64,000 nt of DNA, taken from contig CM028379.1 in the NCBI GenBank assembly GCA_013146195.2, positions 106,610,293 through 106,674,292 of the forward strand, given 5' to 3'. Source of the stretch: Codonopsis lanceolata (taxonomy: Eukaryota > Streptophyta > Magnoliopsida > Asterales > Campanulaceae). A program made the translations under genes and the position numbers. Shown in pieces: positions 14,501-26,399 of this stretch. The notes beneath the pieces were generated by a model. The model was not told the DNA's origin. It worked only from the letters and a program-made list of their open reading frames with translations, and did not search any database. The stretch's first letter is position 1, and the number at the start of each line of letters is the position of its first letter.

Positions 14501-17500
14501 TACGTTGAAAAAATTTAGTATTTCTATCTCCTCCCTTAGCCATTGAATACGGGATTTTTGCTTCCAACTAATCTCCTCACTTTTAAGAAGATGTTCCAGC
14601 TCTACAATGATTTCCTCTCTACGACTTACCTCGGCCTCATAACTCTCTTCTCTCCCAGTACTTTCATCTATACCCCTTATCTTCTCTTCCAACTCTTTGA
14701 TTTTAAGGTCTACCCTTCCGAAAACTTCTCTGTTCCATGTTTTTAAGTCTTGCTTCAGCGCTTGCAGCTTCTTGGCCACTATGAAACACGGATCCCCTCG
14801 ACAAAATACGACTTCCATCTCGCTTTAACCCACTCCATAAATCCACGCTCTTTAAGCCACATATTCTCAAACTCGAATGGACTTTTCCGCTAATCACTTC
14901 ACCACTTTCAAGAAGTAATGGAACATGGTCTCGACACTATTCGGGAAGGCAAGATTGTCTAGATACGCAAAAACTATCTCCCCAATCTGCGGATACGAGA
15001 AACCTGTCGATCCTAGAGAAGCGATGTCTACCTCCATTTCGAACCATGTGAATTCTCCCTCCGGAGGCGTGTCTACTAATCCGTATTGAGGAAATCATTA
15101 AACTTCGGTCATCGCAGACATGAAAGCGGCTCCCGACCGCTCGTGAGGAAAGCGGACAACATTAAAATCACCCCCTATGCACCACGGAATATTCCACCTC
15201 CTCCTAGCTACTACTAATTCCTCCCATAAGTTCCTTCTCTCCACTACTGAAGAGGGACCATAAACTCCAGAAAACAGCCAATTTTTGTTGGTCTCCTCGA
15301 ACTTCATAACACAAGAAACAAAGTGAACACCGATAGTCGCTTCTACCTTCAAGACAAAACTCCGATCCCACATAACAAGAATGCCCCCCCGCTGTACCCG
15401 AGGCCTTTAAACAAACCCAGTCGACCCATCTATTATCCCAGACACTATTAACCAATTCCCAATCCATAGCCTCAATTTTTGTTTCAACAAGACACACTAC
15501 CTGCGGCTTCCATCTTCAAAAAGCAGCCCTAATGTGAAGTCTCTTCTCTCTGTCATCAAGTCCCCACACGTTCCAAGCATTCGAATCAATTTCAAAATTT
15601 AGACTACAGTTGCTTGCAATTCCCTCAACCCCTTCGCCGTAGGCCCGATTTTTGATCTTGTTATCCTTGGGGAACTTACGATGGTGATCAATATCCCGTA
15701 GCAGATCCAAAATTTTGTCTTCGTAACCCCCATAAGACACTCCTAAAAAATCTCGAAAATCTTCAATTCTGGATTTAACCCAAACTGATAAATCCTCTAC
15801 CCGTGTAGCATCCTTAAGAGATTCCACAGCACCCGACACAGGAGGGTGGATCTCCGTGAGTGGGGTGCAATCCAAAGGCTCTTCCAACTCATCACCTGAA
15901 CACTCACTAATGGCACCACTTGGAGAGTAGTAACCCTTTCCTTGATTAGGATCTAAAAAGCCAACGCCCACAACAGGCTCTATCTGAATAGCTTCCTCGC
16001 AAGTCACAAGTCCTTCCAAAGTACCTGAAGTAGCACCGGTAACAGGCCTCTCCAAGTTCAGCAGCTCCGAGATAACCAACTCTTCCAAAGATTTCGAATG
16101 GTGGCTTTCTCCCATAGGAATCCTTACATTCTGGGACAGAACACCATCCTCCAAGACGCGCTCCACTCCAGGTCTCTCCTTGTTTTGTAACCTCTGCACC
16201 ACCTCTACATCGATGATAAAGACCTTTCTGCCACCGACCATGTCGACGAAGGCCCCTTCCAGGCCCTCCTTCCTTGACAAATTCTACCCTAAAACATCAT
16301 CTTTATTGAGAGATTGAGCATGCGAGTCGTCCGACCCCTTCTGTTCGTCAGGCATGAAATCGGATCTAACCACCGAACTTCTACCCCTCTCATCCGTAGA
16401 TGGGACTCCAGAACTATTCGTCGTTGCTGCCTCATCTCTGTTGGCGCTAATGAAGCCGGCCCAATCGAGGCTCACCAACCTTCTCACTAGACTTCCCCAG
16501 CCCATCTGTCCCCTTAGAAAAATTTCCCTAGAAAAATTACAACTAGAAGGTCCAGGCCCATTAAAACCCTTCACCCAACTAACTGGGTATCACGAACCAC
16601 CCATTTGCCCTTATGCGCCATAGAGAATTTAGAAGGTCCACTAATGCGTCCATGTTTCGATGCTTTTGATCACCCAATAAAATGGCTCGGAATCGAGGCG
16701 CCTTGAAAAAGTCCCCCTAAACGCCATCGTTTTGAACATCTTGTTTAAAATTTCAATTACACGCACCCACGAGCCTACCCAAATTTTTCGAACCCGTCAT
16801 GAAAGAGTCGAGTGGTTTCGTCCATTTGAAGCCTTAACACCAGAAACCGACGCGTGTAATCCAGTCGTCTTCCTAACATGCATCCACCGCAAATGCTTGC
16901 CAGGAATTCCACCTCCACCACCACCCCAAGGATGCGAAGGATAGAAAAAGGCGTTTCAGCCCAAATAGGAATTGCGAACACACTTCCTCCTACCCCTATA
17001 CGAACGAATGCCGGAATCGCTTCATTGAAACGGACAAGAATACGGGCCCAGCGCAAATTCGAACGCTGCTCTGTTTCTTCATCAATTCGCACGAACCCTC
17101 CACAGGAATCCCCAATGGCTTGAAAAACTTGGTTTCCCATAGATGCGAGAGGAAGGCCCATCGTCCTAACCCGCACTTCTCTAGGTCTCCTTTCTTTCGG
17201 AAGCAGTTGCTTTCTAGATGCCATCGTTCTAGAAAAAATCGTGCTGATTTATCCTCCAATTCTTCTCCATTAAAATACGCTCAGCTTCCATTTTTGACGA
17301 AAAGATGAAGAAGAAAGACTCCCCGCCCTTTACCACCCGAGCTCCCCCTGCTATCTTCCATTTGCGATCCACCCAACTTTGTATTTCCGACCTGTCCAAA
17401 TTAGGAGTTATCTTCCAATTGACTCTCCCCACCAAACATCTTCCCAAAAACTCCAAAGCTCCACTGCAAGAGTCCGCAATCACCTGAAAGTCCACAACCT

Positions 17501-20500
17501 TCTTCTCCTGATCCTTGCCATTACAAGTGACTTGGTCAGGCCATGGAAGAATCATCGTAGCATCCTTGTAAGATTTGAAGTGTCCTTTGCTTTCCATCTT
17601 CTCTCTATGCGAGGGACCAGAAAACTTCCTATCGCCTATGCTATCTTCTGGCCTTCCCTCAAAGAAAATGGGGATATGCCTCTCCCTGCCTGCACGAACT
17701 CCTGCGAACCTACGAAGCTTGTCAACCACCCAATCCCATCCCGAGTTGGGATCATTTTCCTGATGCAGATCATACCGACTTCCCGAACCTCTTCCTATAA
17801 CCTTAATAAAGCTACTGCCGAGTTCCATTCCTTTTCCACTATGACATCCCGCCATTTCTTCTGGCATCTTCCACGGACATCACAGGCGATGAAAATCTTC
17901 CCAGCCAAACGCACAACCACTCGAATTCGAAGACAAACAGAACAATCTCATGTGGTCTTCCTTTATGTCTCTCCACCACTCTAAACTCAACCCTTTTCTT
18001 CTCCTGCAGTCTAACAACTTCAAAACTCTTCCACCCAGCTTGAAAAAAGATCCTATCCAGTGTTGACATACTTTCGGAAGGACCAATATACTGGACAGCA
18101 ATATACTGGACAGCAAAAGGCGAAACTTCGGTTAGAAACGATGGAAGCTTTGACCTACCGCATCAAACACAATCACCCATCACAACACCAAGGATTGGAA
18201 GCTTTGACCTAATCGACGTGGAACCCAACCACCAAGCATTACTCGAGAACCTCCAGCGACCCGATGCAGCGGTCAGAGTAAACCAAAAAAATTTTTACGG
18301 CTGGCGTCGGCGTGAGGACTTTCCGGCAACTTTCGACGACGGCGAAAGGACGATCTGGTCGTGCAGTGCAGGCGGCTCTGCCTAGACAGTAACCCTCAAA
18401 ACACAACGTACCTCCTACGGCAGCTCAAACCCTAGTTGAACAGTGCACTAACTCAACACAACGAAGGATAATTTTCTGTTGTAGAACCCAGCTGTTTGCC
18501 TAGGAAGAAAAGAACAAGAGGTTAATGGCTATGCTGCCTGGATCCTTCATTTTTCCCCTAGTAACCGTGTCTACAAGACATGGCATGGGTATTAGGGAGG
18601 TAGTTGAACATCAAATTTGGTGTAAAATCTTAAATATTGGCAAATAGGACACCCGGATATGATCCTCATACACAGTCGGGGTAACGTTAAGAGTCCGGCA
18701 CCTGACAATTTTCAACAACCAGTTTAACAGCCAGTTCCTAAACAAGGTGTGTACATTCTGAATGAAGATATATACAAAAAATGGGCATGATATTCAATGG
18801 TACTTGGAATAATTTATACAGTTTTAATAAATGATTTTGCATGACATATGTTGACGGAACTTGCTTTGAATGCATGCCTGCTTTTGATTTACATCTCATG
18901 GCAGATGGAAAAGAACATTGTGCAAGTTCTGTGCAAAGTTTCGCGAAGAACCTTAACACATCCAAACATTTTAAAAGTCTGTGATGTCATTAACTATAAT
19001 AATGTAACCTGCTGTCGTTTCTTGATCCATTTCATTGATGTAGTCAATCCAAACTTGTGACAATTGGATCACTGCATTGCTGCCTAAACTCAACTTTGTT
19101 GAATTAACTATCATGCACAAAGACTAAACTCTTGAAATGCCATCCAGAAAGCGAAAAAAAAAAAGTGCTCACTAAAATAGATGATACCAAAGAAGCACTC
19201 AAGCTGATCGAGTAGAAGATCGAACAGTATCGCTTAAACTAATCCCAACATAACAGTATTGGTCACTTGGAACAATCTAAAAGAGACCAAGATCTTTCAG
19301 TCAACAAGAGAAAGATTAAATGATCCCATGAAGCCAGCGAAAATCATTTTATCCTTAAGTTGGATTTGGAGGGCCTTGATCCCATGAATTCCTAGTGCTT
19401 AAATACTCAATAAACCAAGAGACTTTCCACACACAAGCCTGGACACAGTTTCTCATGCAGCCATCCCATTTGTAACAAGACATTAGTTTAAAGCTGACTA
19501 CACCTTAGCTTCCTAAATGAGCTCTGGCAAGGGAAATGAGTTTCGGTTAGGGGATGGACTCGAGAAAGGATAAGGTAACTATAAGTGAAAAATAAAAAAG
19601 TCCACAACCAACTATGCAATTTATAAAGGTAGCACTTTGTACTTGCAGCCTGTAACGGCCGTGTCTTTTGGGCAGGAACGGAAAGAACATGATTCGAAGT
19701 TTTACAAAGTTGATCTGATATTTCTGTATTATGCTGAATCTGCAAGAAAGTCTCCACGACTAACTTCAGAAATGTGCCATCCCATCTCGTATTCCATCTG
19801 GGTAGCAGACATTTGTGAACCGCCATAGACTACTCTCAGAGATCAGACAAGGGACATAATAGGTCATCCTAGTTCATGGTGCCTAGAAGATACGCAAGTT
19901 CAAACAGAATCAATTACTCAAAAGTATTGGCATAGATACATAAAGAGTGAAGAAAGAACAGGAGATAGAATAGACAGCAGACCTCCTCATGCGATGGGAA
20001 CGAATAATTTAATGGGTACTGTGGGTGTGCAAGAGTTATACCAACCAGCTTCTACACTGCCAAAAATACAACTTAATAAGAATTGAGATAAATGCAGTAA
20101 CAGTAAGTAATGTTAAACTCAGACAGAATGAGTAAAATTAAGGATAACAAATTCTTTTAGTTTTGACCAAACTGACACTCGTGAACCAAAATAAAATAAC
20201 AACGAAAGAAATTGAATTTTTTTCATCCTTGAATAATTGTCAATATTGAAAGACCACAATACTTCATAAATCATAGATACCGATGCAGGGGTAAGTCCAA
20301 TCCCAGCCCAATAAAATAATTAAGATGCCCAAGCAGTCTAATCTATTCCGACATATAGTTGCCAGTGTAGAAAGAATCTGTATAGATTAGGAAGTATCTT
20401 TAGGAATTCATTCTATGGTTATATTTTTGGAATATTTCTCTTCTTTCTTTTTTTGATAAGTAAAAAGGTATATAAATGATAGCGTCAAAAGAGGTGACGC

Positions 20501-22197
20501 GTCCTATGTACATAAGAAATATACAACCGACCCTACTAGCCAACAAAAATATTATCCACAAGCTCTACAAAGGGATTAGATCCCTGCGAGATCGCCTCAT
20601 CAGACCAAAAATACATTGTCCGAAACCCCGAATAATCTGATTTTTCATACCCTCCAGGTTCTGTTCCTCGTTCTTGAAAGCTCTAAGGTTCCTTTCTTTC
20701 CAAATGGACCAACAGACCGCCAACGGAGCTACATCCCAAAAACAATTCTTTCTTCTGCGCTTATACAGAGTCCTGCACATAAGCAGCTCCTTGATCGATT
20801 TAGGTATCACCCAGGTTACCTGAAACAGACCCAGTATATAGCTCCATATTTCCCTTGCAACCGGGCAGTGAATCAAAAGATGGTTCACACTCTCCATCTT
20901 GCTTGCACATAAAGCACCAATTTGTATAGACTTTATTTCTCCTCAGATTATCTCCAGTTAAGATAGCTTCGAGCATGGCTTCCCACATAAAAAACCCCAC
21001 TCTAGGAGGAGCCCTTGATTTCCAAACACTCTTCCATGGGAAAGGCCTGTTACTAGCCGTCAGGATTTGGTAAAGGGACTTAACCGAAAAAGACTTGTCT
21101 TTCTTCCCATTCCAAACAATGGAATCATCCGAGCTCTTGTCCACCTTTAGCTTATACAGCAACTCAAAAAAGGTCTCAAGGGTCCGTGCAATAAAGAAGA
21201 GACGCATTTAACAAGTCGAACTATAATACTGTACTCTTGCTTCTCAATATATCCTTAAATTGCATTTAAGTTATGCATAGTATTTCTAATCTTATTTTAA
21301 TTTTCCCTCCAAGCATAAGTGACCAATTTCCCACAAGTAAAATACTTTCGACTAGGGCTTTGATCTTGTACATATTTCAGGTACCAAGTTACCTTAAGAA
21401 GATAGAATCCTTAAATTGCAATTAAGCTATACATAGTATTTCTAATCTTATTTTAATTTTCCCTCCAAGCATAAGTGACCAATTTCCCACAAACAAAATA
21501 CTTTCGACTAGGACTTTGATCTTGTACAATTTTCAGGTACTAAGTTACCTTAAGAACCCCAAAAGACTCATAGAAAACAGACAACTAAGGTGGAACAGCT
21601 AACGGAGACATATTTTAGAAAAAAGATCACAACTTCCTCTAGAAAACTTCAAATCAGGAACTGTTTTTTGCATATAAAAGTAGCCTTCTCGATCTTTCCA
21701 ACCATACTAGCCTTGACATTTTTGGATTTTTAGAACGATACAGTTCTGCACCCAAAGTAGACCCAAAGCAGTTCGTTAACAATCATTAGGCCATTCTCTT
21801 CATTATATTCAGCCATTGCTTGATTGGCAAGAATTAAACGATTTTGAGACACTCGTTCATCATTATGTAATATTTGAAACAGCCATTCATAAAAGTTAAA
21901 CCAGTTATAGGAAAGATGGGAGAAGACAAAGGCACAATGAGCAGAGAACATATAGCAAAATACTCCCTCCGTCCCAAAATAATTGTTCCAATCCCTTTCT
22001 AGAAAGATTCTCTAAAAAATTGCCCATAATACCCTTATCAAATGTGAGATGATAAAAGATGAGGGACCTTTGACACCACAAAGGAATTCTATTATAAAAA
22101 GTCAAGTACTTCCTTAAAACCCGTATAAACATGGGTGGATCCAAAGGCCTTGGGAGTGGGGCTCAAGCCCACCTCAAAATTTGCCAAAAAAAATATT

Positions 22198-22253
<56 letters not shown>

Positions 22254-23980
22254 CTCAAACAGGCGCAGTAAGTTGGCAACACACTGTGTCACGGTTATTA
22301 CTGTTAACAATATTTTTTTGCACTAAAAACATCAATATTTATCCATATATAGTCGACAGGAGACTTATTTTGGGACGGAGAGAGTAAATATTAAGGAAAT
22401 ATACATGCAAATTTGAGACAGCAATATGTTCATCACTTCTCATGCCACAACCAAGTAATGGCAAGAGTAGAGTAACCAAAATTCAAGAATCCCATACAAA
22501 CAGAAAAATAGAAATACAATAATAATAAGATCCCAGCACTGCCCAGGTAAAGATACCAATGACGATAAAGTATGTTACGGTTTTCAAACCAGACCTGTTC
22601 AGGAGATAAAGAATCCTCTGGTTTCTTCTTGTTTGCCTCTATAACGTGGCGTTGAGAATGAGATTGTATCACTTTATCAAAAAACTGAAATCAGAAAAAC
22701 GTGATTATCGGTGTCATCTTGATAGGACCAGTTCATTTTACACAAAGATAGTGAACATCATCCAGTGATATTGATTACCTTCAAATCTTCTTCTTGGCTA
22801 AATGTCTTCAGAAAAGTAACCAATGACTCAATAGACCTCCTAGCTGGATCACTCAAGCTTACGCCAAATTTCTTATCATGAACTTTCAGGAAATCCTTCC
22901 AGTCGCCTATGTTCCCTTTCATTCCTTGTTTTTGAGCTAACTTTACAATATCGACAAGAACCTATAGGTTTAAAGTACAAATTTCACATTAAAGATATCA
23001 ACATTGAGTTATCATTTTATTTAGCACCCAACTACAGTAACATGGAGGCACAATGTCACAGTGCTATAAAGATGCCAAAAAGAATAAAAACATAAAAATA
23101 AATCAAAGTAGCATTCCATAAGTATACCAACTCTCAACGTATAATCCTTCTTCCTAACATTAATATACATCTTTTCTTAGACCACGCCACCAAATAACCA
23201 AGATTGGGGAATAGGATAAGCATTGCAGGTGGGCTGATTTTCTGAGGAAGATTAAAAGGCTATTTAAGTTCATTTTGTCAAGTTTGGCACAAGCTTAACG
23301 AAAAAGTCAGTACTCAGCATACTAATTCTCTGAGAACTGAAATGCTGAAGAAAATACTATAAATGAGAATCCACATAAGTCTTTTCAATAATAAAAAATA
23401 ATTATGTACTAGGTTTTCATTTCGTACACCAGAAGTTATCAAGTCATTCTATATTTATACTCCTTCATCACATCAAGGAATTCCCTATGTGACAGTCAAA
23501 GAGTTGTAAGAAAAAGAGCTTGAGTTTTCATATTTACAGACTGGCAGAAGTAGACTCAAAAACCACCATAAAGTCCATGTGTGCTCACAGCAAAGTCAAT
23601 TCACTCATTTCAGTAACAAGAAAAGTTATGATAATAACAACCTCCGAGGATCAATGCTTTGAGGCAGAGTTCGGGAAAATAGAATCCAAGCCATGGAAAC
23701 CGACCCGGAGCTCATATAGTTCAGTTATTGAAAATCAATTGTGCTAGAATTTTTATTCTAAGGTAAGAATTTCATGCTCCCAAACAAGACATGAAAGTAC
23801 TGATATGAATTTTTCGAGAACCATTGATTCACAAGTTTCAATGTCACTAGAAAAGTATCTTTGACAAAATTTACTTTAACATCAGCACGGAAAAATGTCA
23901 ACCGACTATCTAACAACTGAAAGAAGAGGGAGAAGTTCCAAGCTTACATCTTTTCCGGCGGCCGCGAACTTGTCGTCCAT
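8542..23980 (-). CDS. SDN: Small-RNA-degrading nuclease (SDN), DEDDh 3'-5' exonuclease, 12 coding exons
   Basis: Seen: minus-strand exons 23948-23980, 22779-22961, 22595-22684, 19983-20051, 11129-11269, 10850-10966, 10705-10774, 10495-10595, 10224-10358, 10035-10142, 9093-9197 and 8542-8871 join in frame into 493 aa. Exo I is VAIDCEMV (Asp148, Glu150), Exo II is GHSLNNDLQ (Asp232), and Exo III is HNCLDDA (His282, Asp287), so the DEDDh set is complete. An RRM-like region (about 318-400, LLIHRIPVSIP) and a C-terminal coiled coil (HLKEIERLKQELRQRDQEI) follow. Known: plant SDNs shorten mature miRNAs from the 3' end. Intron 8 (10359-10494) uses a GC donor (AAG|GCAAGT). Intron 4 (11270-19982) holds a near-full LINE and intron 3 (20052-22594) a LINE fragment. 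The start is the first ATG, followed by MDDKFAAAGKD. Paralogue number (SDN1/2/3) is not assigned. Confidence 0.92.
12024..15590 (-). pseudogene. LINE ORF2 remnant: APE endonuclease, reverse transcriptase, zf-RVT
   Basis: Order on the minus strand: endonuclease start WNVWGLDDREKR (about 15570), VCLVETKIE, GGDFNVVRFPHERSG (about 15140-15180); RT with LIPKKKK (about 14110), LDIEKAYDHVNW (about 13870), RGLRQGDRLSPFLF (about 13690), YLGLPIGATYKNK (about 13350); then zf-RVT with FSVKGYY, PWKSVWK, CFLCKESVNHLVLHCP (12560-12330). The catalytic FADD box is damaged: LLF runs directly into DTLVF at about 13552-13558, consistent with loss of about 5 nt. Further frameshifts break the ORF elsewhere. Confidence 0.9.
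15600..18069 (-). pseudogene. LINE ORF1 remnant (DUF4283-like nucleic-acid-binding protein)
   Basis: Minus-strand frames 18069-17839, 17867-17229, 17259-16996, 17224-16775, 16574-16284 and 16280-15516 form one decayed ORF. The segment at about 17370-17000 (RKWKIAGGARVVKGGE, then EAERILMEKNW, then LERW) fits the DUF4283 pattern of plant LINE ORF1 proteins. The rest is polar and low in recognisable motifs. Several frameshifts separate the frames, so no functional product is expected. The boundary with ORF2 is set just before WNVWGLDDREKR, the usual start of the endonuclease domain. Confidence 0.75.
18481..19982 (-). other. Remainder of SDN intron 4 upstream of the LINE
   Basis: AT-rich intronic sequence between the LINE 5' end and the small exon 4. 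Open frames at 18738-18965 and 19488-19826 lack domain content and are shadows. I see no gene. Confidence 0.6.
20442..21190 (-). mobile_element. 5'-truncated LINE fragment in SDN intron 3
   Basis: Minus-strand frames encode only the C-terminal zf-RVT part of ORF2: FFELLYKLKVDKSSDD, FSVKSLYQIL, PWKSVWKSRAPPRVGFFMWE, CFMCKQ, then after a frameshift VNHLLIHCPVAREIW and a short tail. The 3'UTR matches the LINE at 11902 (ACGCGTCACCT, TTTTGACGCT) and ends in an A tail (plus-strand T-run about 20445-20455). Truncation at the 5' side is typical of incomplete target-primed reverse transcription. It is the same family as the larger copy and has the same orientation as SDN. Confidence 0.88.
21251..21556. 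repeat. Two-copy tandem duplication, period 156 bp
   Basis: The segment starting ATCCTTAAATTGC at 21251 is repeated from 21407 with few substitutions, ending at ACCTTAAGAA in both copies (21400 and 21556). It lies in SDN intron 3 and does not touch an exon. Confidence 0.92.
21963..22384. mobile_element. Stowaway-like MITE with internal (TA)n
   Basis: The left end CTCCCTCCGTCCCAAAATAA is matched by the inverted right end TTATTTTGGGACGGAGAGAG, flanked on both sides by TA (21961-21962 and 22385-22386). That is the terminal repeat and target duplication of Stowaway (Tc1/mariner) MITEs. The interior has a (TA)n tract at about 22200-22252, and there is no coding capacity. At 422 bp it is longer than a typical Stowaway, so the interior may contain a secondary insertion or repeat expansion. 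Confidence 0.88.
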
Positions 23981-24071
23981 TAAGTCGGAGATGGTGGGGG
24001 GAGTGGGAGAACGAAACCCTACGACCGCTGCTGCTGTTTGAAGGTTGCAAAACAAGCAAAATTGGGTTTTG

Positions 24072-24083
24072 TTAGGGTTTATA
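24072..24083 (-). promoter_or_regulatory. Telo-box and TATA-like motif upstream of SDN
   Basis: On the minus strand TATAAACCCTAA reads from 24083 to 24072, about 100 nt upstream of the SDN ATG (23980). It combines a TATA-like hexamer with a telo-box (AAACCCTAA). The position suits a core promoter with a 5'UTR of roughly 70 nt. This is motif evidence only. Confidence 0.4.
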
Positions 24084-24235
24084 CGCAGGGGAACAGAATC
24101 ATTAACGGTATCATTAACGATATTTTTTTATTTTTTGGCCCAACTAGTTTGCGTGTTTTGGGCTAAAATCTTCTCATCAGTGAAAACTTACTCAACGAGG
24201 TAATATAATGGCCAATGGGCCTAGAGTGCTTAATT

Positions 24236-25166
24236 ATTTTTGGGTAAAATTCCGGCAAGTCCATTTTTTAAAGTGTTTAACACCAAAAGTTCTATATTCT
24301 TTATATCAATCGCAAAAGATCATTTTTTGAAATATTGTTTCGAAAAAGTCATCGTCTCCTTCAACAGCTCTGCCAACATATTTTGGATTTGAAAATTACC
24401 ATTGTTATGCAACAAAACGAGGATTGACATGCCCGGTCAGGTCGCGAGAGTTAAAGGGGCAACGCTCCCGAAAGGTAAACGAGTTTTCTGAATCATTAAC
24501 TACCAAACTTTAATGAAAATGTATTTAGTTGAAGGACTTTCACAGTAGGTACGGAGGCGAAAGAGGGGGAATAAGAAGGCTTACGAGGGAATAGAAGGAA
24601 GAAGAAGATTGAGGACATAGTCTGTTTCATTACGATTTTGAATCGCGGTGCAATTAGACTAGACAGTTAAACTATTTTGAATCGCGGTGTAAAAATATCT
24701 AATTAAATTGATGAATCGCAGTGCACATAGAACTAGACAATTAAAACTATTGAACCGTGGTGGAAAAAATAATACAATAAAATTGATGAATCGCGATACA
24801 ATTAGACTACACAATTAATCTATTGAACCGCGGTGCAAAAATTAATGCAACAAAATTGATGAATCGCAGTGCAATTAGACTTAGGTAGTCAAACTATTGA
24901 AACGAGTTGCAAAATTAATTAAACAAAATTGATGAATCGCGGTGCAATTAAATTAGGTAATTAAACTATTGAACCGCGGTGCAAAAAATAATGCAGTAAA
25001 ATTAATGAACCGCGGTACAAAAATAATGACTTTCGTAACGCGCCTACGTTCATTAAGGGTATCGTAGTCATTTTGCAACCAAAAATGACTTTTCCGTTTG
25101 AAATAAAATATACTTTAGCGATTGGAAACTTCAAAAAGTGGATCGATCGGTAATTTTTCCCAAATT
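24236..25166. mobile_element. Repeat element with inverted ends and a dimeric 73-bp internal array
   Basis: The left end (TTTTTGGGTAAAATTCCGG, then CAAGTCCATTTTTTAAAG) is roughly inverted at the right end (CTTCAAAAAGTGGATCGATCGG then TAATTTTTCCCAAA). Between them, 24639-25040 is a tandem array whose A-type units (TGAATCGCGGTGCAATTAGA) start at 24639, 24712, 24787, 24860 and 24933. B-type units (TGAACCGCGGTGCAAAAA) start at 24678, 24751, 24824, 24898 and 24970. No ORF is present. The flanking word CATTAAGGGTATCGTAGTCA recurs in related copies at 26.6 and 62.8 kb. A further similar left end (AGAAATTGCGACCGGTTCC) starts at 25171. The superfamily is unknown to me. Confidence 0.7.
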
Positions 25167-25607
25167 TTTGTGGAGAAATTGCGACCGGTTCCTTTCTAAA
25201 AGTTTTAAACTCTTTAGTAATCTATATTTTACCGGATAACGATACTTTTATAATTTTTCTTCCTATATTGTCCCGTTGACCATCAAAATGGTTCCTTTTA
25301 AATCTCGACCTGTAATTTTTCTCTTTCATTTCAACTTCTTTTATATATGATTGGCAATCAACGAGTAATTGAGCCAATCATGAAAAATTATAAATTGAAA
25401 AGTGATCATGAAAAATTATAAATTGAAAAGTGATCGAGGTAATTGTGGATCAAGAAACTTTTAGAATTTGGGATGACTGCACCTTACAAATGGAGGGATA
25501 TATGTATGACAATCGAGATGAGAAGGTAATCACATGAAGGCCGTTGTGGTCTTAAAAATGGTGGAGACGAAATAGAGGGAATTAAGGTCGCATGGGGGTT
25601 CTTATTA
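25167..25607. repeat. Intergenic sequence with a 28-bp tandem duplication
   Basis: CATGAAAAATTATAAATTG plus AAAAGTGAT is exactly repeated at 25379-25406 and 25407-25434. The preceding sequence from 25171 resembles another end of the GGTAAATT...CCGGTCC repeat family. No gene is seen. Confidence 0.8.
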
Positions 25608-25872
25608 GGGGAGTAAATCGGAATCACGGAATTAAACCAAACTAAATTAGTAGGTTTGATTCGGTTTTGATCGAAGACGGTTCGGTTTTGATTTCATAAA
25701 TTGGAAAACCACTTGGTTCGGTTCGGTTTATGTTTTTTGGTATCAAACCAAACCGAACCAAACCAATCTATATATTTTTTATTTATTATATAATATATAT
25801 TATATTTCATTTATTAACTATTTTTAACATTTGGACCATCTTATATACATAATATAGCCTTTTGAGTTATTC

Positions 25873-25929
<57 letters not shown>

Positions 25930-26243
25930 TTACTAAACCAAAAAAAATCTTAATTGTTGGAAAACTATTATTTCTTCTATTGTTTATGTTTATTTTAGAA
26001 TTTGTATTGTTTTCTTTATGATAATTTGTTGTTAATAGGTTATTTCTTAATTTTAATATTAATTCCAAATTAAAATCTTATTTTTATTGTTATTTTGAAT
26101 GTTGGTTAATTTCATTAAAAATAATTTATATAAATCACCAAACCAAACCAAACCGAGTGGTTCGGTTCGGTTCGCTTCCAAGTCTTACTCGGTTTAGTTC
26201 GTGGCATAAATCAAATCAAACCGAATCACTTACACCTCTAATT
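25608..26243. mobile_element. Palindromic MITE-like element with CGGTTCGG arms and (TA)n core
   Basis: The left arm (GGTTCGGTTTTGATT, GGTTCGGTTCGGTTTATG, then ACCAAACCGAACCAAACC) and right arm (CCAAACCAAACCGAGTGG, GGTTCGGTTCGC, CAAATCAAACCGAATCAC) are rich in inverted GGTTYGG/CCRAACC words. The ends TTAGGGGAGTAAATCGG and CACTTACACCTCTAAT are partly inverted. The core holds a (TA)n tract at 25875-25926. Exact ends and target duplication are not certain. Confidence 0.5.
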
Positions 26244-26399
26244 CTAATGGTGCATTATTAAGTTACGTTCAATTCGATTTGGCCTTTTGCTTTGATACCA
26301 AATCAAGTAGGGCAGAGAAAATTATTTAAACTCTCCTTTTTCTTCCTTCTATATAATTTTTCATTCTTCATTCTAACTTTTTTTTAATTTGCCGAATTT

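Larger units (their letters stand above)
11902..18480 (-). mobile_element. L1-type LINE retrotransposon, decayed, in SDN intron 4
   Basis: On the minus strand it runs from a 5' region near 18.4-18.5 kb, through an ORF1 with a DUF4283-like segment, then an endonuclease-RT-zf-RVT ORF2, to a 3' end with a short A tail (plus-strand T-run 11902-11909). The 3'UTR words ACGCGTCACCT and TTTTGACGCT recur at the end of the second LINE copy (20442), confirming the 3' end. Both ORFs are broken by frameshifts and stops. The 5' end is approximate. A possible target duplication (CCTAAAACAC near 11890, CCTCAAAACAC near 18395) is imperfect. The element is in the same orientation as its host gene. Confidence 0.9.

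Noticed and set aside
22135..22387. Open frames rich in Tyr-Ile repeats (also at 25871-26068 and 57176-57565)
   Set aside because: They are read through (TA)n microsatellites on either strand and are not proteins.
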